Assembly: GCF_001499735.1 (NCBI RefSeq)
Contig: NZ_LN848257.1
Location: 1,806,155-1,856,042 of the forward strand
Direction: 5' to 3'
From: Thiocapsa sp. KS1
GTDB taxonomy: Bacteria > Pseudomonadota > Gammaproteobacteria > Chromatiales > Chromatiaceae
Length of the DNA stretch: 49,888 nucleotides
Under the pieces are notes generated by a model. It was not told where the DNA came from. It did no database searches and saw only the letters and a list, made by a program, of their open reading frames with translations. Shown here piece by piece: positions 15,822 through 25,300 of this stretch. Numbering within the stretch: the first letter of the stretch is position 1; each line of letters begins with the position of its first letter. The position numbers were made by a program, and so were the translations under genes.

Positions 15822-16811
15822 TCAAGGCTCCCCGGCCGGATCCTCCGCGTCGGCGGCCGCCTGCTCGGCATCGATCCGGCGGACGTTGACCCGGACGGTC
15901 ATCCCCAGATAGTCGCTGGCCGCGCCGGTCCAGCCGCCCGAGATCGGCGCGGCCTGCTCGGGGGTACGGGTGTAGGCGACGCGGATGAGGTCGGTGCCGC
16001 CGAACAGGGTGTTGGTGGGATCGAAAGGCACCCAGCCGGCGCCCGGGAGGTAGACATGCAGCCAGGCGTGGGTGGCGCCGGCTCCGCGGGTGTCGACCTC
16101 TGCGTCGAAGCTCTCGGACTGACGCACGCCCTGCTGCAAGCCGCTGCCGACCTCGACCGGAGGCGGACCGTCGAGCGAGGGGTCGTAGAGGTAGCCCGAG
16201 ACGAAGCGCGCGGCCAGACCCAGGCCGCGGGCAGCCTCGATCATCAAAAGGGCGAAGTCGCGGCAGGTCCCGCTGCGCAGCGACAGGGTCTCGGCCGGGC
16301 GCTGGGTTCCCATCGCCTCACGGGAGGCATAGGCGAAATCGCTGCGGATCCCCTCGGAGATGTTGCGCAGGATGTCGCGGGTCTGGATGACACCGCGGGC
16401 CGGCATGAACTGCTTCACCCAGTCGCTCACGCCCGGAGCATCCTGCGGATACTGGGGCGGTAGAAAAGGGGCGAGGTCGATCCGGTCGTCGGCACTGTAA
16501 TCGAACGGATAGTTCTGCGCCTCCGGGTCGACCTGAAGCTCGAGGTTGCGGACGCCGAAGTGCTCGATCGTAAAGCGCGCATTGAAACGCAGCTCGTCCG
16601 CAGGCTCGAGCAGCTCGACGAGCGCGACCGAGTTCGAGAAGACATCCTGGATCCAATGTTGCCGCGCGAGCGGCGAGACCTCGAGGCTCGTGCGCAGGAC
16701 GCGGATGTCGTGAGCGGCCCGCGGGCGGAACATGACCTTGTGCCTGGAAAACTCGACCGGCTTGGCGTAGCGGTAGGTGGTGACGTGCTCGACATCGATG
16801 AACACGGACAT
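15822..16811 (-). CDS. Transglutaminase-like cysteine protease family protein
   Basis: This 329-residue protein has an N-terminal bacterial-transglutaminase beta domain (about 1-110, YRYAKPVEFSRHKVMFRP). A transglutaminase-like core (about 145-270) shows the catalytic triad region: SGTCRDFALLM (Cys183), ATHAWLHVYLPG and WVPFDPTN (His and Asp). There is no signal peptide, so a cytoplasmic location is likely. A GGAGATCACGC ribosome-binding stretch precedes ATG 16811. Such proteins often occur in clusters with alpha-E and circularly permuted ATP-grasp proteins; none is present here. Its upstream neighbour on the same strand is galE. The substrate is unknown. Confidence 0.85.
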   Translation of the reverse strand: MSVFIDVEHVTTYRYAKPVEFSRHKVMFRPRAAHDIRVLRTSLEVSPLARQHWIQDVFSNSVALVELLEPADELRFNARFTIEHFGVRNLELQVDPEAQNYPFDYSADDRIDLAPFLPPQYPQDAPGVSDWVKQFMPARGVIQTRDILRNISEGIRSDFAYASREAMGTQRPAETLSLRSGTCRDFALLMIEAARGLGLAARFVSGYLYDPSLDGPPPVEVGSGLQQGVRQSESFDAEVDTRGAGATHAWLHVYLPGAGWVPFDPTNTLFGGTDLIRVAYTRTPEQAAPISGGWTGAASDYLGMTVRVNVRRIDAEQAAADAEDPAGEP

Positions 16812-17000
16812 GCGTGATCTCCAGTGATACTGACGGGCTTCGCCTTGAGCTCGCCCATCGCGCTCGACGCAGGCGGCGCCTCCGGTGGCAAGTATCCGCT
16901 CCGCGCGACGCTTGTCTATCCTCGACCGTCGGCAAGGTCACAGGCCCGCTGCGGTTCGCGAGCGCGTAAGGTCGACCCGGCGCATTGCGCAGGTGCGCCT

Positions 17001-18014
17001 TCAGTCACCGAACCCCTGCGGATTCTCGGACTGCCACCGCCAGCTGTCCCGGACCATCGCGTCGATCCCGAATTGCGCCTGCCAACCGAGCTCCGCGCGG
17101 GCGAGTGCCGGATCGGCATAGCAGACGGCGATGTCGCCGGCGCGGCGCGCGACGATCTCGTAGGGGACGGGCCGTCCGCTCGCACGCTCGAAGGCCGCGA
17201 CCATGTCGAGCACGCTGTAGCCCTGCCCGGTCCCGAGGTTGTAGACGACCACGCCGGGCGCCGCCTCCAGCCGACGCAGCGCCGCAAGATGCCCGCGCGC
17301 CAGATCGACGACATGAATGTAGTCGCGCACGCCGGTGCCGTCCGGGGTCGGATAGTCGTTGCCGAAGACACGCAGCCGCGGCAGCTTGCCGACAGCGACT
17401 TGGGCGACATAGGGCATCAGGTTGTTCGGAATGCCGTTGGGATCCTCTCCGATGCGCCCGCTCGAATGCGCCCCGACCGGATTGAAATAGCGCAGCAGGG
17501 CGATGTTCCAGGCCCCGTCCGAGACATGAAGATCGCGCAGGATCTCCTCGATGAAGAGCTTGGAGCGGCCGTAGGGATTGGTCGCCGACAGCGGAAACCC
17601 CTCCCGGATCGGCACCGTCGCCGGATCCCCGTAGACCGTGGCCGATGAGCTGAAGACCAGATTCTTCACCCCGGCGGCGGACATCGCCCGGCAGAGTGTG
17701 ATGGTCCCGCATAGGTTGTTGTCGTAGTACTCCAGCGGGATCTCGACCGATTCCCCGACCGCCTTGAGCCCGGCGAAATGAACGACGGCATCGAAGGCGC
17801 CGTCGCGAAAGAGCGCATCGAGTGCCGCACGATCACGCAGATCCGCCTGGATGAAGGTCAGCGCTCGCCCGGTGATCTCGCGCACCCGCCGCAGCGATTC
17901 CTCCTTGCTGTTGCAGAGGTTGTCGACGACCACGACCTCCATGCCCGCCTCCAGCATCTCCACGCAGGTATGGCTGCCGATGTAACCCGCCCCGCCCGTT
18001 ACCAGCACTCGCAT
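17001..18014 (-). CDS. galE: UDP-glucose 4-epimerase
   Basis: This 337-residue short-chain dehydrogenase-type epimerase interconverts UDP-glucose and UDP-galactose for polysaccharide and LPS synthesis. The NAD-binding [10 protein letters not shown] lies at residues 6-15. The catalytic Ser/Tyr/Lys are seen in [10 protein letters not shown] and NPYGRSK, and the substrate-binding RYFNPVGAH and [11 protein letters not shown] are present. Length and motif order are normal for GalE. It stands alone rather than in a gal or capsule cluster and is followed 189 bp later on the same strand by the transglutaminase-like gene. Confidence 0.94.
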   Translation of the reverse strand: MRVLVTGGAGYIGSHTCVEMLEAGMEVVVVDNLCNSKEESLRRVREITGRALTFIQADLRDRAALDALFRDGAFDAVVHFAGLKAVGESVEIPLEYYDNNLCGTITLCRAMSAAGVKNLVFSSSATVYGDPATVPIREGFPLSATNPYGRSKLFIEEILRDLHVSDGAWNIALLRYFNPVGAHSSGRIGEDPNGIPNNLMPYVAQVAVGKLPRLRVFGNDYPTPDGTGVRDYIHVVDLARGHLAALRRLEAAPGVVVYNLGTGQGYSVLDMVAAFERASGRPVPYEIVARRAGDIAVCYADPALARAELGWQAQFGIDAMVRDSWRWQSENPQGFGD

Positions 18015-18253
18015 CGCTTCACCCCTCTGTCTGCTTTTAGAAATTTTTCATGTTTTTATCAACCGATGTTCATCCATTCGACAGCCTGCCTTCAGGAGGC
18101 ATCCCCCATCTTGGCGTCATCAGGGAAAGCCCGAAGACGGAGGGAGTCAGCACCCAAACCGCACCACTTCGGCATCAGCATGAAATCGCGAGCCGAGATC
18201 GGCATGAGCCATCCAGGTTTAAGCCACCATAACAGTCAAACCGGAGATTCAAC

Positions 18254-18820
18254 ATGCGCGTCGACACAGCAAGCCGCCCCCTGGCCACTCTGCTCGCCCT
18301 CGGATGCATCGGGCTCGCGCCCGCCGCCTTCGCCGGAGACTACCCCTGCCCGCCCAACCGCGGCGCAGTGACCATCGACGGCGACATCGTCGTGAAAGGC
18401 ATCTGCAACCTCAAGGGTACCAACGTCAAGGGCAACGTGAAGATCTATTCCGGCGGGACTCTCACGGCCACGGGCGTTCGAGTCGACGGCAACATCCAAG
18501 CGGAGAACGCCAACGCCGTGACGGTCAGAAGCAGCTACGTCAAAGGCGATATCCAGGCCAAGTATCTGAAGGGCTCGCCCAGTTATATCGAGAACAATAC
18601 CGTCGACGGCAACATTCAACTGGAGAGCAACCGCAGGTCGATCCTGGTGCGAGCCAATATCGTCGACGGCGACGTGCAGGCATTCAGCAATACCGGTGGC
18701 CTTGTGATCCGGGGCAACAGGATCGACGGGAATCTACAGTGCAAGAGCAACAATCCGGCACCGACCGGCGGAAACAATAGCGTGTCCGGCAGTAAGGAAG
18801 ACCAGTGCCGCCGACTCTAG
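18254..18820 (+). CDS. Exported beta-solenoid (VDGNIQ-repeat) protein
   Basis: This 188-residue protein has a signal peptide (1-28, cleavage near AFAG). The mature part consists of about seven 20-21-residue turns, each with a V(D/K)G(N/D)(I/V)Q-like unit: IDGDI, VKGNV, VDGNIQ, VKGDIQ, VDGNIQ, VDGDVQ, IDGNLQ. The regular spacing and alternating hydrophobic residues predict a right-handed beta-helix like polymer-forming or pectate-lyase-type solenoids, but no catalytic motif is visible. Cysteines near both ends (YPC, GIC; LQC, DQC) could cap the solenoid through disulfides. It is apparently monocistronic. The 239-bp gap upstream holds no other gene that I can support. Confidence 0.7.
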   Translation: MRVDTASRPLATLLALGCIGLAPAAFAGDYPCPPNRGAVTIDGDIVVKGICNLKGTNVKGNVKIYSGGTLTATGVRVDGNIQAENANAVTVRSSYVKGDIQAKYLKGSPSYIENNTVDGNIQLESNRRSILVRANIVDGDVQAFSNTGGLVIRGNRIDGNLQCKSNNPAPTGGNNSVSGSKEDQCRRL

Positions 18821-18845
18821 GCATTGCCGCGCCATGGATGGCGAT

Positions 18846-18869
18846 CGGCAACACGGCAACACGGCAACA
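18846..18869 (+). repeat. Short tandem repeat, three 8-bp units
   Basis: Three exact copies of CGGCAACA in a row, in the gap after the beta-solenoid gene. It is not in a reading frame that I can support. Confidence 0.7.
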
Positions 18870-18999
18870 GACCGGCACCGCCCGACATCTGTTATGGTGT
18901 GCGGCGGTGCAAGACACTGCCGGGCGGCGCCGAGAAGAGCGCAATCGATCGGGCATCCAGTCCGAATCAGGCATTTCACCAAGTAATCGGAACAGGTAA

Positions 19000-19587
19000 G
19001 TGACGAAAAAGCTGTATCGCGGTACGGTAGTCCCGGGTAGAAAGCTGACCCAAGCGACAGTTGAACGGCATCGCGATGAGCTGCGGCGACTGACACGGGA
19101 GCAGTTCTTCCCGGGCTCTCTGAACATTGCCCTCATGACGCCCGTACGCCTGAGCTGCGAAAGCACGCTTGCCTTCGACTTCGGACGCAGGTTTGTCTGG
19201 CCGGCTCGATTGAACGGGGTCGGGGTATGGCTTTATCGTTGGCCCACTGCGCCCCTATCGGTAGTCGAGGTTCTGTCGTCGACCCATTTGCGTAAAGGCT
19301 TGGGGCTGACGGATGGTGCGTCCGTGACCATCGAGGTCGAAGAGGCGCATATCGCGCCTATCGGTGCCTCCGCGTTGCTCGGCTGGGTCCTGCTGTGGCT
19401 TGGCCGACCCGCACTCTTCTACCGAAGCGAGCGCTATCGTCGCCATGCCAGGACCACCGGCATCTACCTCGGGGTCACGCAGTGCCGCGGCGAGATGACC
19501 CACATGGCCTTTCTACGCCACCTAGGCGGAGCCTTCCGACGATTCGCCGGCCGTATCGCAACGGGATACCGCGATCGCTCGGTCTAG
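19000..19587 (+). CDS. DUF120 / CTP-dependent riboflavin kinase-like protein
   Basis: This 195-residue protein has a central segment that resembles the archaeal CTP-dependent riboflavin kinase fold (DUF120). It reads FFPGSLNIALMTP near residues 37-49 (family G(T/S)LN motif), then the barrel strand WPARLNGVGVWLYRWP, then SSTHLRKGLGLTDGASVTIEV near 89-110. In archaea this domain phosphorylates riboflavin to FMN. A hydrophobic segment (about 118-136) and a basic tail follow, which are not usual. The start is GTG 19000 with AGGT just upstream. It ends three bases before a histidine-kinase gene, with a response regulator after it, so it may be a nucleotide or flavin-linked partner of that sensor. 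Similarity is judged by eye. Confidence 0.5.
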   Translation: MTKKLYRGTVVPGRKLTQATVERHRDELRRLTREQFFPGSLNIALMTPVRLSCESTLAFDFGRRFVWPARLNGVGVWLYRWPTAPLSVVEVLSSTHLRKGLGLTDGASVTIEVEEAHIAPIGASALLGWVLLWLGRPALFYRSERYRRHARTTGIYLGVTQCRGEMTHMAFLRHLGGAFRRFAGRIATGYRDRSV

Positions 19588-19590
19588 GCC

Positions 19591-21171
19591 ATGCGTTTCG
19601 CGACCAAGCTCTTCATGTTGTTCGCGGGGCTCCTGAGCCTCGCCATCGTTGGGACCTCTCTCGCCGTCTGGGGCACGCACGAGGCTCGCCGAAATCTCGC
19701 GCGAATCGACCTCGCCCACCGCTCCTACGAGGGTTACCTCTCGCTGTCGAACCACACCTACCAACTGTTCAAGCAGTTCGGCGACGCGATGACGATCGGG
19801 GATCTCGACCAAGGCGCACTGGAGACCGAGCTGCTGAGCGCAATTCGACAAGATATCGCCGTCATCCGAGCGATCATCGCCGAGGAGATCCACCTCGACC
19901 TCGACGACATGGTGACGGATCTCGATCGTCTGGCGCGAATCGAGAACAAGATCCACAACCTCCTCGCCGAATATCAGACGGTGCTCGACGCCGATTACCC
20001 GATCCCCTTGGTCGAGGAGTGGGAACGCCTGTCCAGGATCCTGGACGAGCGTGTCGACCAGGATTTTGCCCGCTTGATCCAGGATGCGCTCAACCTCCAG
20101 ATCGAAGAGCTGGCCGAGCAGCGGGCGCTCATCGAAGCGCGATCGCGCTTGAACCAGCTCCTTGCCGCCCTGGTCGCTGCATTCGGCGCCATCGCCGCGG
20201 TAGTCACCTTTTGGTGGCTGGTGCGCGACTTCAAGAAGCCGGTCGGACGTCTGATCCACGGCGCCGAGGCACTTGCCCGGGGTGATCGCGGTCATCGCAT
20301 CGCATCGGTCGGCGGCAGCGAGCTCGACGGCGTAGCCCGCGCGCTCAATCGGATGGCCGACGAGATCGCCGCCCGCGAGCAGGTACTCGAAACCTCGAAC
20401 AAACGGCTCGAGACGGCGGTCGCCGAGCGCACCGCCGACCTGGAGCGCCTCTTGACCACACTGAAGGATGCCGAAGCGGATCGCCGACGCCTCCTGGCCG
20501 ATGTGAGTCACGAGCTGCGCACCCCCTTGACCATCATCCGCGGCGAGGCCGACATCGCCCTGCGCGGGGCCGATCGACCCTCGACGGAATACCGGGAGGC
20601 GTTGGAGCGCTGCCGCGACGCGGCCACCCACACGGCGCGCCTGGTCGACGACCTCTTGTTCATCGCGCGACGCGAATCGCGCGAAACGCGCCTTCTGGTC
20701 CAAGTGGTGGACTTGGCGGTACTCCTGCCGACCGTCATCAACGACTGCCGCAGCCTGCAAGAGAATCACGGCGGCTCGGTCGAGCTTCGGAGCGATGTCG
20801 ATCGCGCCGTCCTGCGCGCGGATCCGGATCGCCTGCGTCAGGTCCTGGTCATCCTTCTGGACAACGCGATGCGGCACGGCGGCGGTCAGGTCCGGGTAAG
20901 CCTCGAGCGGATTGCCGACGGCTATCGCATCTCGGTCGAGGACAAGGGCCCCGGACTGAGCCCCCAAGACCTTCAACAGGTGTTTCAGCGTTTCTTCCGG
21001 GGGAGCAACGCAGCGCACACCTACGAGTCGGGTGTCGGCTTGGGGCTGCCGGTCGCCAAGGCCATCGTCGAGGCGCACGAAGGTCGGATCAGGGCCGAGA
21101 GCCAACCGGGAAAAGGGATGAAGATACTGGTCGATCTCCCGGCCGAAATCCACCCGAGGGCCGTATCGTGA
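19591..21171 (+). CDS. Sensor histidine kinase
   Basis: This 526-residue kinase has a first membrane helix (about 8-28), a long, mostly helical periplasmic region (about 29-188, four-helix-bundle-like) and a second helix (189-211). HAMP follows (212-265), then a coiled-coil, then the H-box ADVSHELRTPLTII (His307) and a HATPase domain (LLDNAMRHG, EDKGPGL, GLGLPVAKA). The overall arrangement is OmpR-family EnvZ-like. The stop overlaps the regulator start by four bases (GTGA, 21168-21171). The signal is unknown; co-expression with a DUF120 protein is its most distinctive context. Confidence 0.9.
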   Translation: MRFATKLFMLFAGLLSLAIVGTSLAVWGTHEARRNLARIDLAHRSYEGYLSLSNHTYQLFKQFGDAMTIGDLDQGALETELLSAIRQDIAVIRAIIAEEIHLDLDDMVTDLDRLARIENKIHNLLAEYQTVLDADYPIPLVEEWERLSRILDERVDQDFARLIQDALNLQIEELAEQRALIEARSRLNQLLAALVAAFGAIAAVVTFWWLVRDFKKPVGRLIHGAEALARGDRGHRIASVGGSELDGVARALNRMADEIAAREQVLETSNKRLETAVAERTADLERLLTTLKDAEADRRRLLADVSHELRTPLTIIRGEADIALRGADRPSTEYREALERCRDAATHTARLVDDLLFIARRESRETRLLVQVVDLAVLLPTVINDCRSLQENHGGSVELRSDVDRAVLRADPDRLRQVLVILLDNAMRHGGGQVRVSLERIADGYRISVEDKGPGLSPQDLQQVFQRFFRGSNAAHTYESGVGLGLPVAKAIVEAHEGRIRAESQPGKGMKILVDLPAEIHPRAVS

Positions 21172-21857
21172 ATGTTCTGTTGGTCGAGGACGAGGCGCGT
21201 GTCGCCGATTTCGTGCAGCGTGGTCTGAAGGCCGAGGGTTGGTCCGTCAGCGTTGCCCCCACGGGCGAGTCGGCCTTGCTCATGATCGCCGACGCCTGCT
21301 TCGACGTGATCGTGCTGGACCTGATGTTGCCCGGGATCAGCGGTCAGGATGTCTGCCGACGACTGCGCGCCAAGAAAAACCGGACCCCGATCCTGATGTT
21401 GAGCGCACTGGCCGATGTGGAGGATCGCGTCGCCGGCTTGCGCATGGGAGCGGACGACTATCTGCCGAAACCCTTCGACTTCGACGAGCTGATGGCTCGC
21501 ATCGAGGCGCTCGCACGACGCTTCGGCGGGTTCGGGGAGGCCGTCGCGACGCCGGAGGTACTGACCTCGGGGGCGCTCAGCTTCGACACCCGATCGCTGG
21601 AGGTCCGTTGCGGCGACACGCCGATCAATCTGACCCCCAAAGAACGTGATCTGCTGAAGCTCTTTCTCTCCGGTCCCCGCAAGATCTTCTCGCGCGAGCG
21701 TATCCTCAGCACCTTGTGGGGCATCAGCGAGGATCCTCAGACCAATGTCGTCGATGTCTACATCGGTCGATTGAGGAGAAAGCTCGGTCCCTGCGGCGAG
21801 CCGATCGAGACCGTGCGCGGGGCCGGCTACCGTTATGCGGAGAATGGTCCCGGTTGA
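21168..21857 (+). CDS. OmpR-family response regulator
   Basis: This 229-residue regulator has a receiver domain (Glu7/Asp8, Asp51 in LDLMLPG, Lys101 in LPKPF) and a C-terminal winged helix (about 130-225, ending VRGAGYRY). The start is GTG at 21168, overlapping the kinase stop by four bases, which makes the pairing certain by position. It closes a three-gene operon (DUF120 protein, kinase, regulator) and is followed 16 bases later by a very strong hairpin. Target genes are not apparent in the window. Confidence 0.9.
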   Translation: MNVLLVEDEARVADFVQRGLKAEGWSVSVAPTGESALLMIADACFDVIVLDLMLPGISGQDVCRRLRAKKNRTPILMLSALADVEDRVAGLRMGADDYLPKPFDFDELMARIEALARRFGGFGEAVATPEVLTSGALSFDTRSLEVRCGDTPINLTPKERDLLKLFLSGPRKIFSRERILSTLWGISEDPQTNVVDVYIGRLRRKLGPCGEPIETVRGAGYRYAENGPG

Positions 21858-21872
21858 TCCCGGGTGTCTTTC

Positions 21873-21909
21873 CGCTCGCTCGCGCACCGGGACGGTGCGC
21901 GAGCGAGCG
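21873..21909 (+). terminator. Strong GC hairpin after the two-component operon
   Basis: A perfect 16-bp stem, CGCTCGCTCGCGCACC with GGTGCGCGAGCGAGCG, closes a 5-base loop (21889-21893). It starts 16 bases after the regulator stop. No T-run follows, in line with other presumed terminators in this window. Confidence 0.7.
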
Positions 21910-22032
21910 ATCCTCGTCCCGGGTCGATGCGACGGGCGTTCCGGTCGACGGTCGTGGACCGGGCTTCCGCTCGGTGCCGATAATCACTCCGGCGCCACAT
22001 CGCGCCAGCGCTCATCACCGCACGGCGAGCAC

Positions 22033-22065
22033 CCCGGGATCGTCGACTTGCAGTCGACATCTTCC
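22033..22065. repeat. 33-bp palindromic dispersed repeat, copy 2
   Basis: The core GTCGACT-TGC-AGTCGAC (22042-22058) lies between CCCGGGATC and ATCTTCC. It is the inverted counterpart of 6136-6168 (30/33). The stem pair A-T in copy 1 is T-A here. Confidence 0.65.
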
Positions 22066-22336
22066 CACGCCCTCACAGCCGCCGGATCCAATCGAGCTCG
22101 ACGCTCCCGGCCTGCGCTCGATGACTGTCGGCAGGGCTCAGACCCAGGCGCTTCGATATCGACCGAGAGGGTTTCGAAATCCAACAGGCCGAGCATGGAA
22201 CACCATCGAACGACGAGCGCCCCACGTGGCGTCCTTTGTGCTTAACTCTTCTGCGGAACGCAGCCTTGCACGCGTCTCGCAACCAGGTGCGCCGCGCCCC
22301 CGCGGCAGGCCCCGCCCAACACTGCAGGTCACCGAC

Positions 22337-25300
22337 ATGATCGATCCCGTTCGCGAGCTTGGTCTCCACACCGACGCCTCCGCCGATCTTCCCGACGGAC
22401 CTTACGCCGCGCTCTCGGCCGACGATCGCCAGAAGCTGCATCTCTACATCAACCTCAAGCTGATCTCCTCCGGTCAGCCGTCCTGCGGGACGGCGGCGAC
22501 GGAGGGCTTCATCGAGATCGCCCACGACCTGCTGCTGAGCTACCGCGAGAAGAACCGCCTCCTGTCGACGTACCACTGTCCGGTCGACCGACGCATCCAG
22601 GACTTCCTCGGGCGTTACTTCGCGGACCTGGGGCTGGATCGGATCCCGACCCTGCCCTTCCAGTCCTTCATTCTGGATCGCCACGGACTGGCCCGCGAGC
22701 TCTCCGTCCCCGTCGACAGCAACGTCTTCACCTCGGACATCATCTCGAGCTATCGCGTGGCGCAAGGCGTGCTGCACAACCCCGCGAGCGACCGACGCAC
22801 CACCGAGGGGTCTTTCCACGTCGCCGAGGGCGGCCTGCCCATCCCGGGCGACAAGAAGGCGGTACCCAAGGCGGTCTTCGCAAAGCTGCTCGAAGCCGCA
22901 CTCGATCCGCCCGAGGAGCTGCTCACCATCCCCTTTACGGCCAACCACGGCGAGCCGGCACGGATGTTCGTCTCGCTCCTGCTGCGCCCCTTGGTCTGCC
23001 CGGAGGTGCCCGGGTTCCAGCCCGAGAAGAACATGGAGATCCGTTTCTTCGCGCCGGGCAACCTGGTCTCCAACCTGGATTTCGTCGAGAGCATCTTCGG
23101 CAACGGCGGCAACCCCTATCTTGCCGACTTCGACGCCGCCTTGGATGTCGATCACTGGACCGGCCATACCGGCTGCGTGATGCTCGCCCCGCACCTGACC
23201 CGACTCACCAAGCAGGCGCTGGGTCTGCCGCACCGAGATCACGCCAGTGCCCGCCAGCGCGCGGAAGGCATGTGCTGGAGTGACCCCGCCGAGCGCTACA
23301 ACGACGGCAATGCCTTCAAGATCACCGCGCGCGATACCTCCGGGGTCATCTTCACCATCCTGGCGGACAACTATTACGGCTACTGCAAGAAGGAGGTGAA
23401 GACCCAGATCAGCTTCGCCGCCAACCTCTTCGGCTTGGCAGAGGAGGAGCACTCGGGCGGCGCACTCGCGTTCCCGCGCTTCAACCACGGCGAGGAATTC
23501 GGCGTGGATCAGTCCACGCGCGAGCCCGGCTATGCCTTCGCCGAGGTCGCCGCGCGTTACGGCGAGATCATGGATGTGCAGCCGGAGGGTTACGGGATCG
23601 ACAAACGCTTCCCGCAGGTTCTTTACGTCTCGCAGGACCTGCGCATGGATCTCCTCGCCCAGCGCATCACCTGGGATCACGCCGGCACGACCCGGTCGAT
23701 TCGGCTCCAGCCCGGCAAGATCTATATCCAGCCCAACGGCTACAAGATCGAGATGCAGAAGCACCCGGGCGCACCCTCCTGGCGTCTCATCGGCACCAAG
23801 GCGGAAGGCACCTTCTGTCACAAACCCTGCACCGTCTCGGGCGGCGGCAAGTCCGAGATCTCCAAGTCGCTGGAAGACGCCGTGCTCTACGGTCCCATCT
23901 TCGTCGACGATCTGAATCAGGATCTCGACCGGGTGCAGGAGATCTTCGACCGCGATTACCGGGACCGCTTCCGCCCCGGTTTCGAGCACGAGGACCACGA
24001 CGCCGGGCGCAAGCCCTTGTCGCCGCAGCGCAGCCTGGGCTCGGTCATCAAGCTGCTGACCCCCTCGCCCAGTCATACGCGCGAGTACAACACCTGGCTC
24101 AAGCTGATCCCGCCGCGGCTGCTGGCACTGACCTTCATGATCAAACGCCTCTACCGTCCGAGCTGGGGCGAGGCTTGGCGCGACCGCTTCTCGGTCGACG
24201 AGGTCGACGGCGCACCCGGACACGAGCTCAAGGCCTTCGGGCGGCGCATCGTGGCGACCTACCTGCGGGTCGGGTTCGATACGGACGGCAAGTGGCGAAC
24301 CTTCAAGCTGCGCCAAGACTTCATCGCCGCCGAGAAGATCCAGATGGAGGACGACATTACCGCCTCGGTCGTGGTCCCGCCGGGGTCGGTCAGCGGCTGC
24401 CGAGCCACGGCGCGGGAAGGCGGGCACAGCCTCAAGCTGGCTCGCAACTGCGAATACCGCCTCTTCCAGCGCCCGGACGACGCCATCATCCCCGGCTTCG
24501 ACAAGCAGACCGAGCTGGAGATGGCGCAGGACGGCAACTTCATGGCCAATTACGAGCCACTCGAGGGCGGGACACTCGATGCCGTGATGGAAGACGTCTT
24601 GACCCTCTCGACCTTCAGCGCGCCGATGCGCCAGCGTCTGGAGCAGGCGGCGCGGGACGGCCTTGCGGTGGTCTCCTCCGCACACCCGCGGCTGGTCGAC
24701 GGCAAGCCCTCGAAGAACCCGCGCTATCTTCAGGTCCGGCCGGATCTGGTCAACCCGGTGCGCAGCTATGTCGCCGAGATGGGCGCGCGACTCCATCGCA
24801 AGCTCCCGTTGGACATCCCGGTCTGTCACCCGGTGGACGCGGTCCTGACCGGACGGCGCAACAACCCGCCGGAACCCGGCATCCGTGCGCTCGCGGTCTA
24901 CAATCCGATCCACTACCAAGAGCTGCCCGAGCTCTTCATGGACTTCATCTGCTCGCTGACCGGCAAGTCCCCATCGACCACCGGGGCCGGCAGCGAAGGG
25001 GCGCTGACCAAGGCACCGTTCAACGCCGTGCGTCCGACCGTGGACCTGAACAACGCCCTGGTCTCCTACATCCTCACCGGCTATGCCGGATTCTCCAGCT
25101 CGGCCGGACACATCGGCCCGAACGTGAAGGTCTCGCACGACGTGTCCCTCTTGATCCCCGAGATCTGGGCCCGTCTCACCGAGCAGGAGCGCGATCCGCA
25201 ATACCTGATCGCCAACGACTATCTGGAACCCCTCGAAGACTTTGCGTACCAAGGTCGTACCGTGCTGGCGAGCCGGCTCGGCTACCGCATCACAGAGCGC

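Larger units (their letters stand above)
21858..22336. other. Intergenic region before the large PEPCK-like gene
   Basis: The 479 bases hold the hairpin at 21873-21909 and the second palindromic repeat at 22033-22065, annotated separately. The frame of the downstream gene is open across this region. Its composition reads as random (Arg/Ser/Pro-rich), however, and the ATG with a ribosome-binding site is at 22337, so I treat it as non-coding. Confidence 0.55.

Noticed and set aside
18846-18869. Three tandem 8-bp units as the start of a CRISPR or minisatellite.
   Set aside because: Units are too short, with no spacers and no further copies; treated as a simple repeat.
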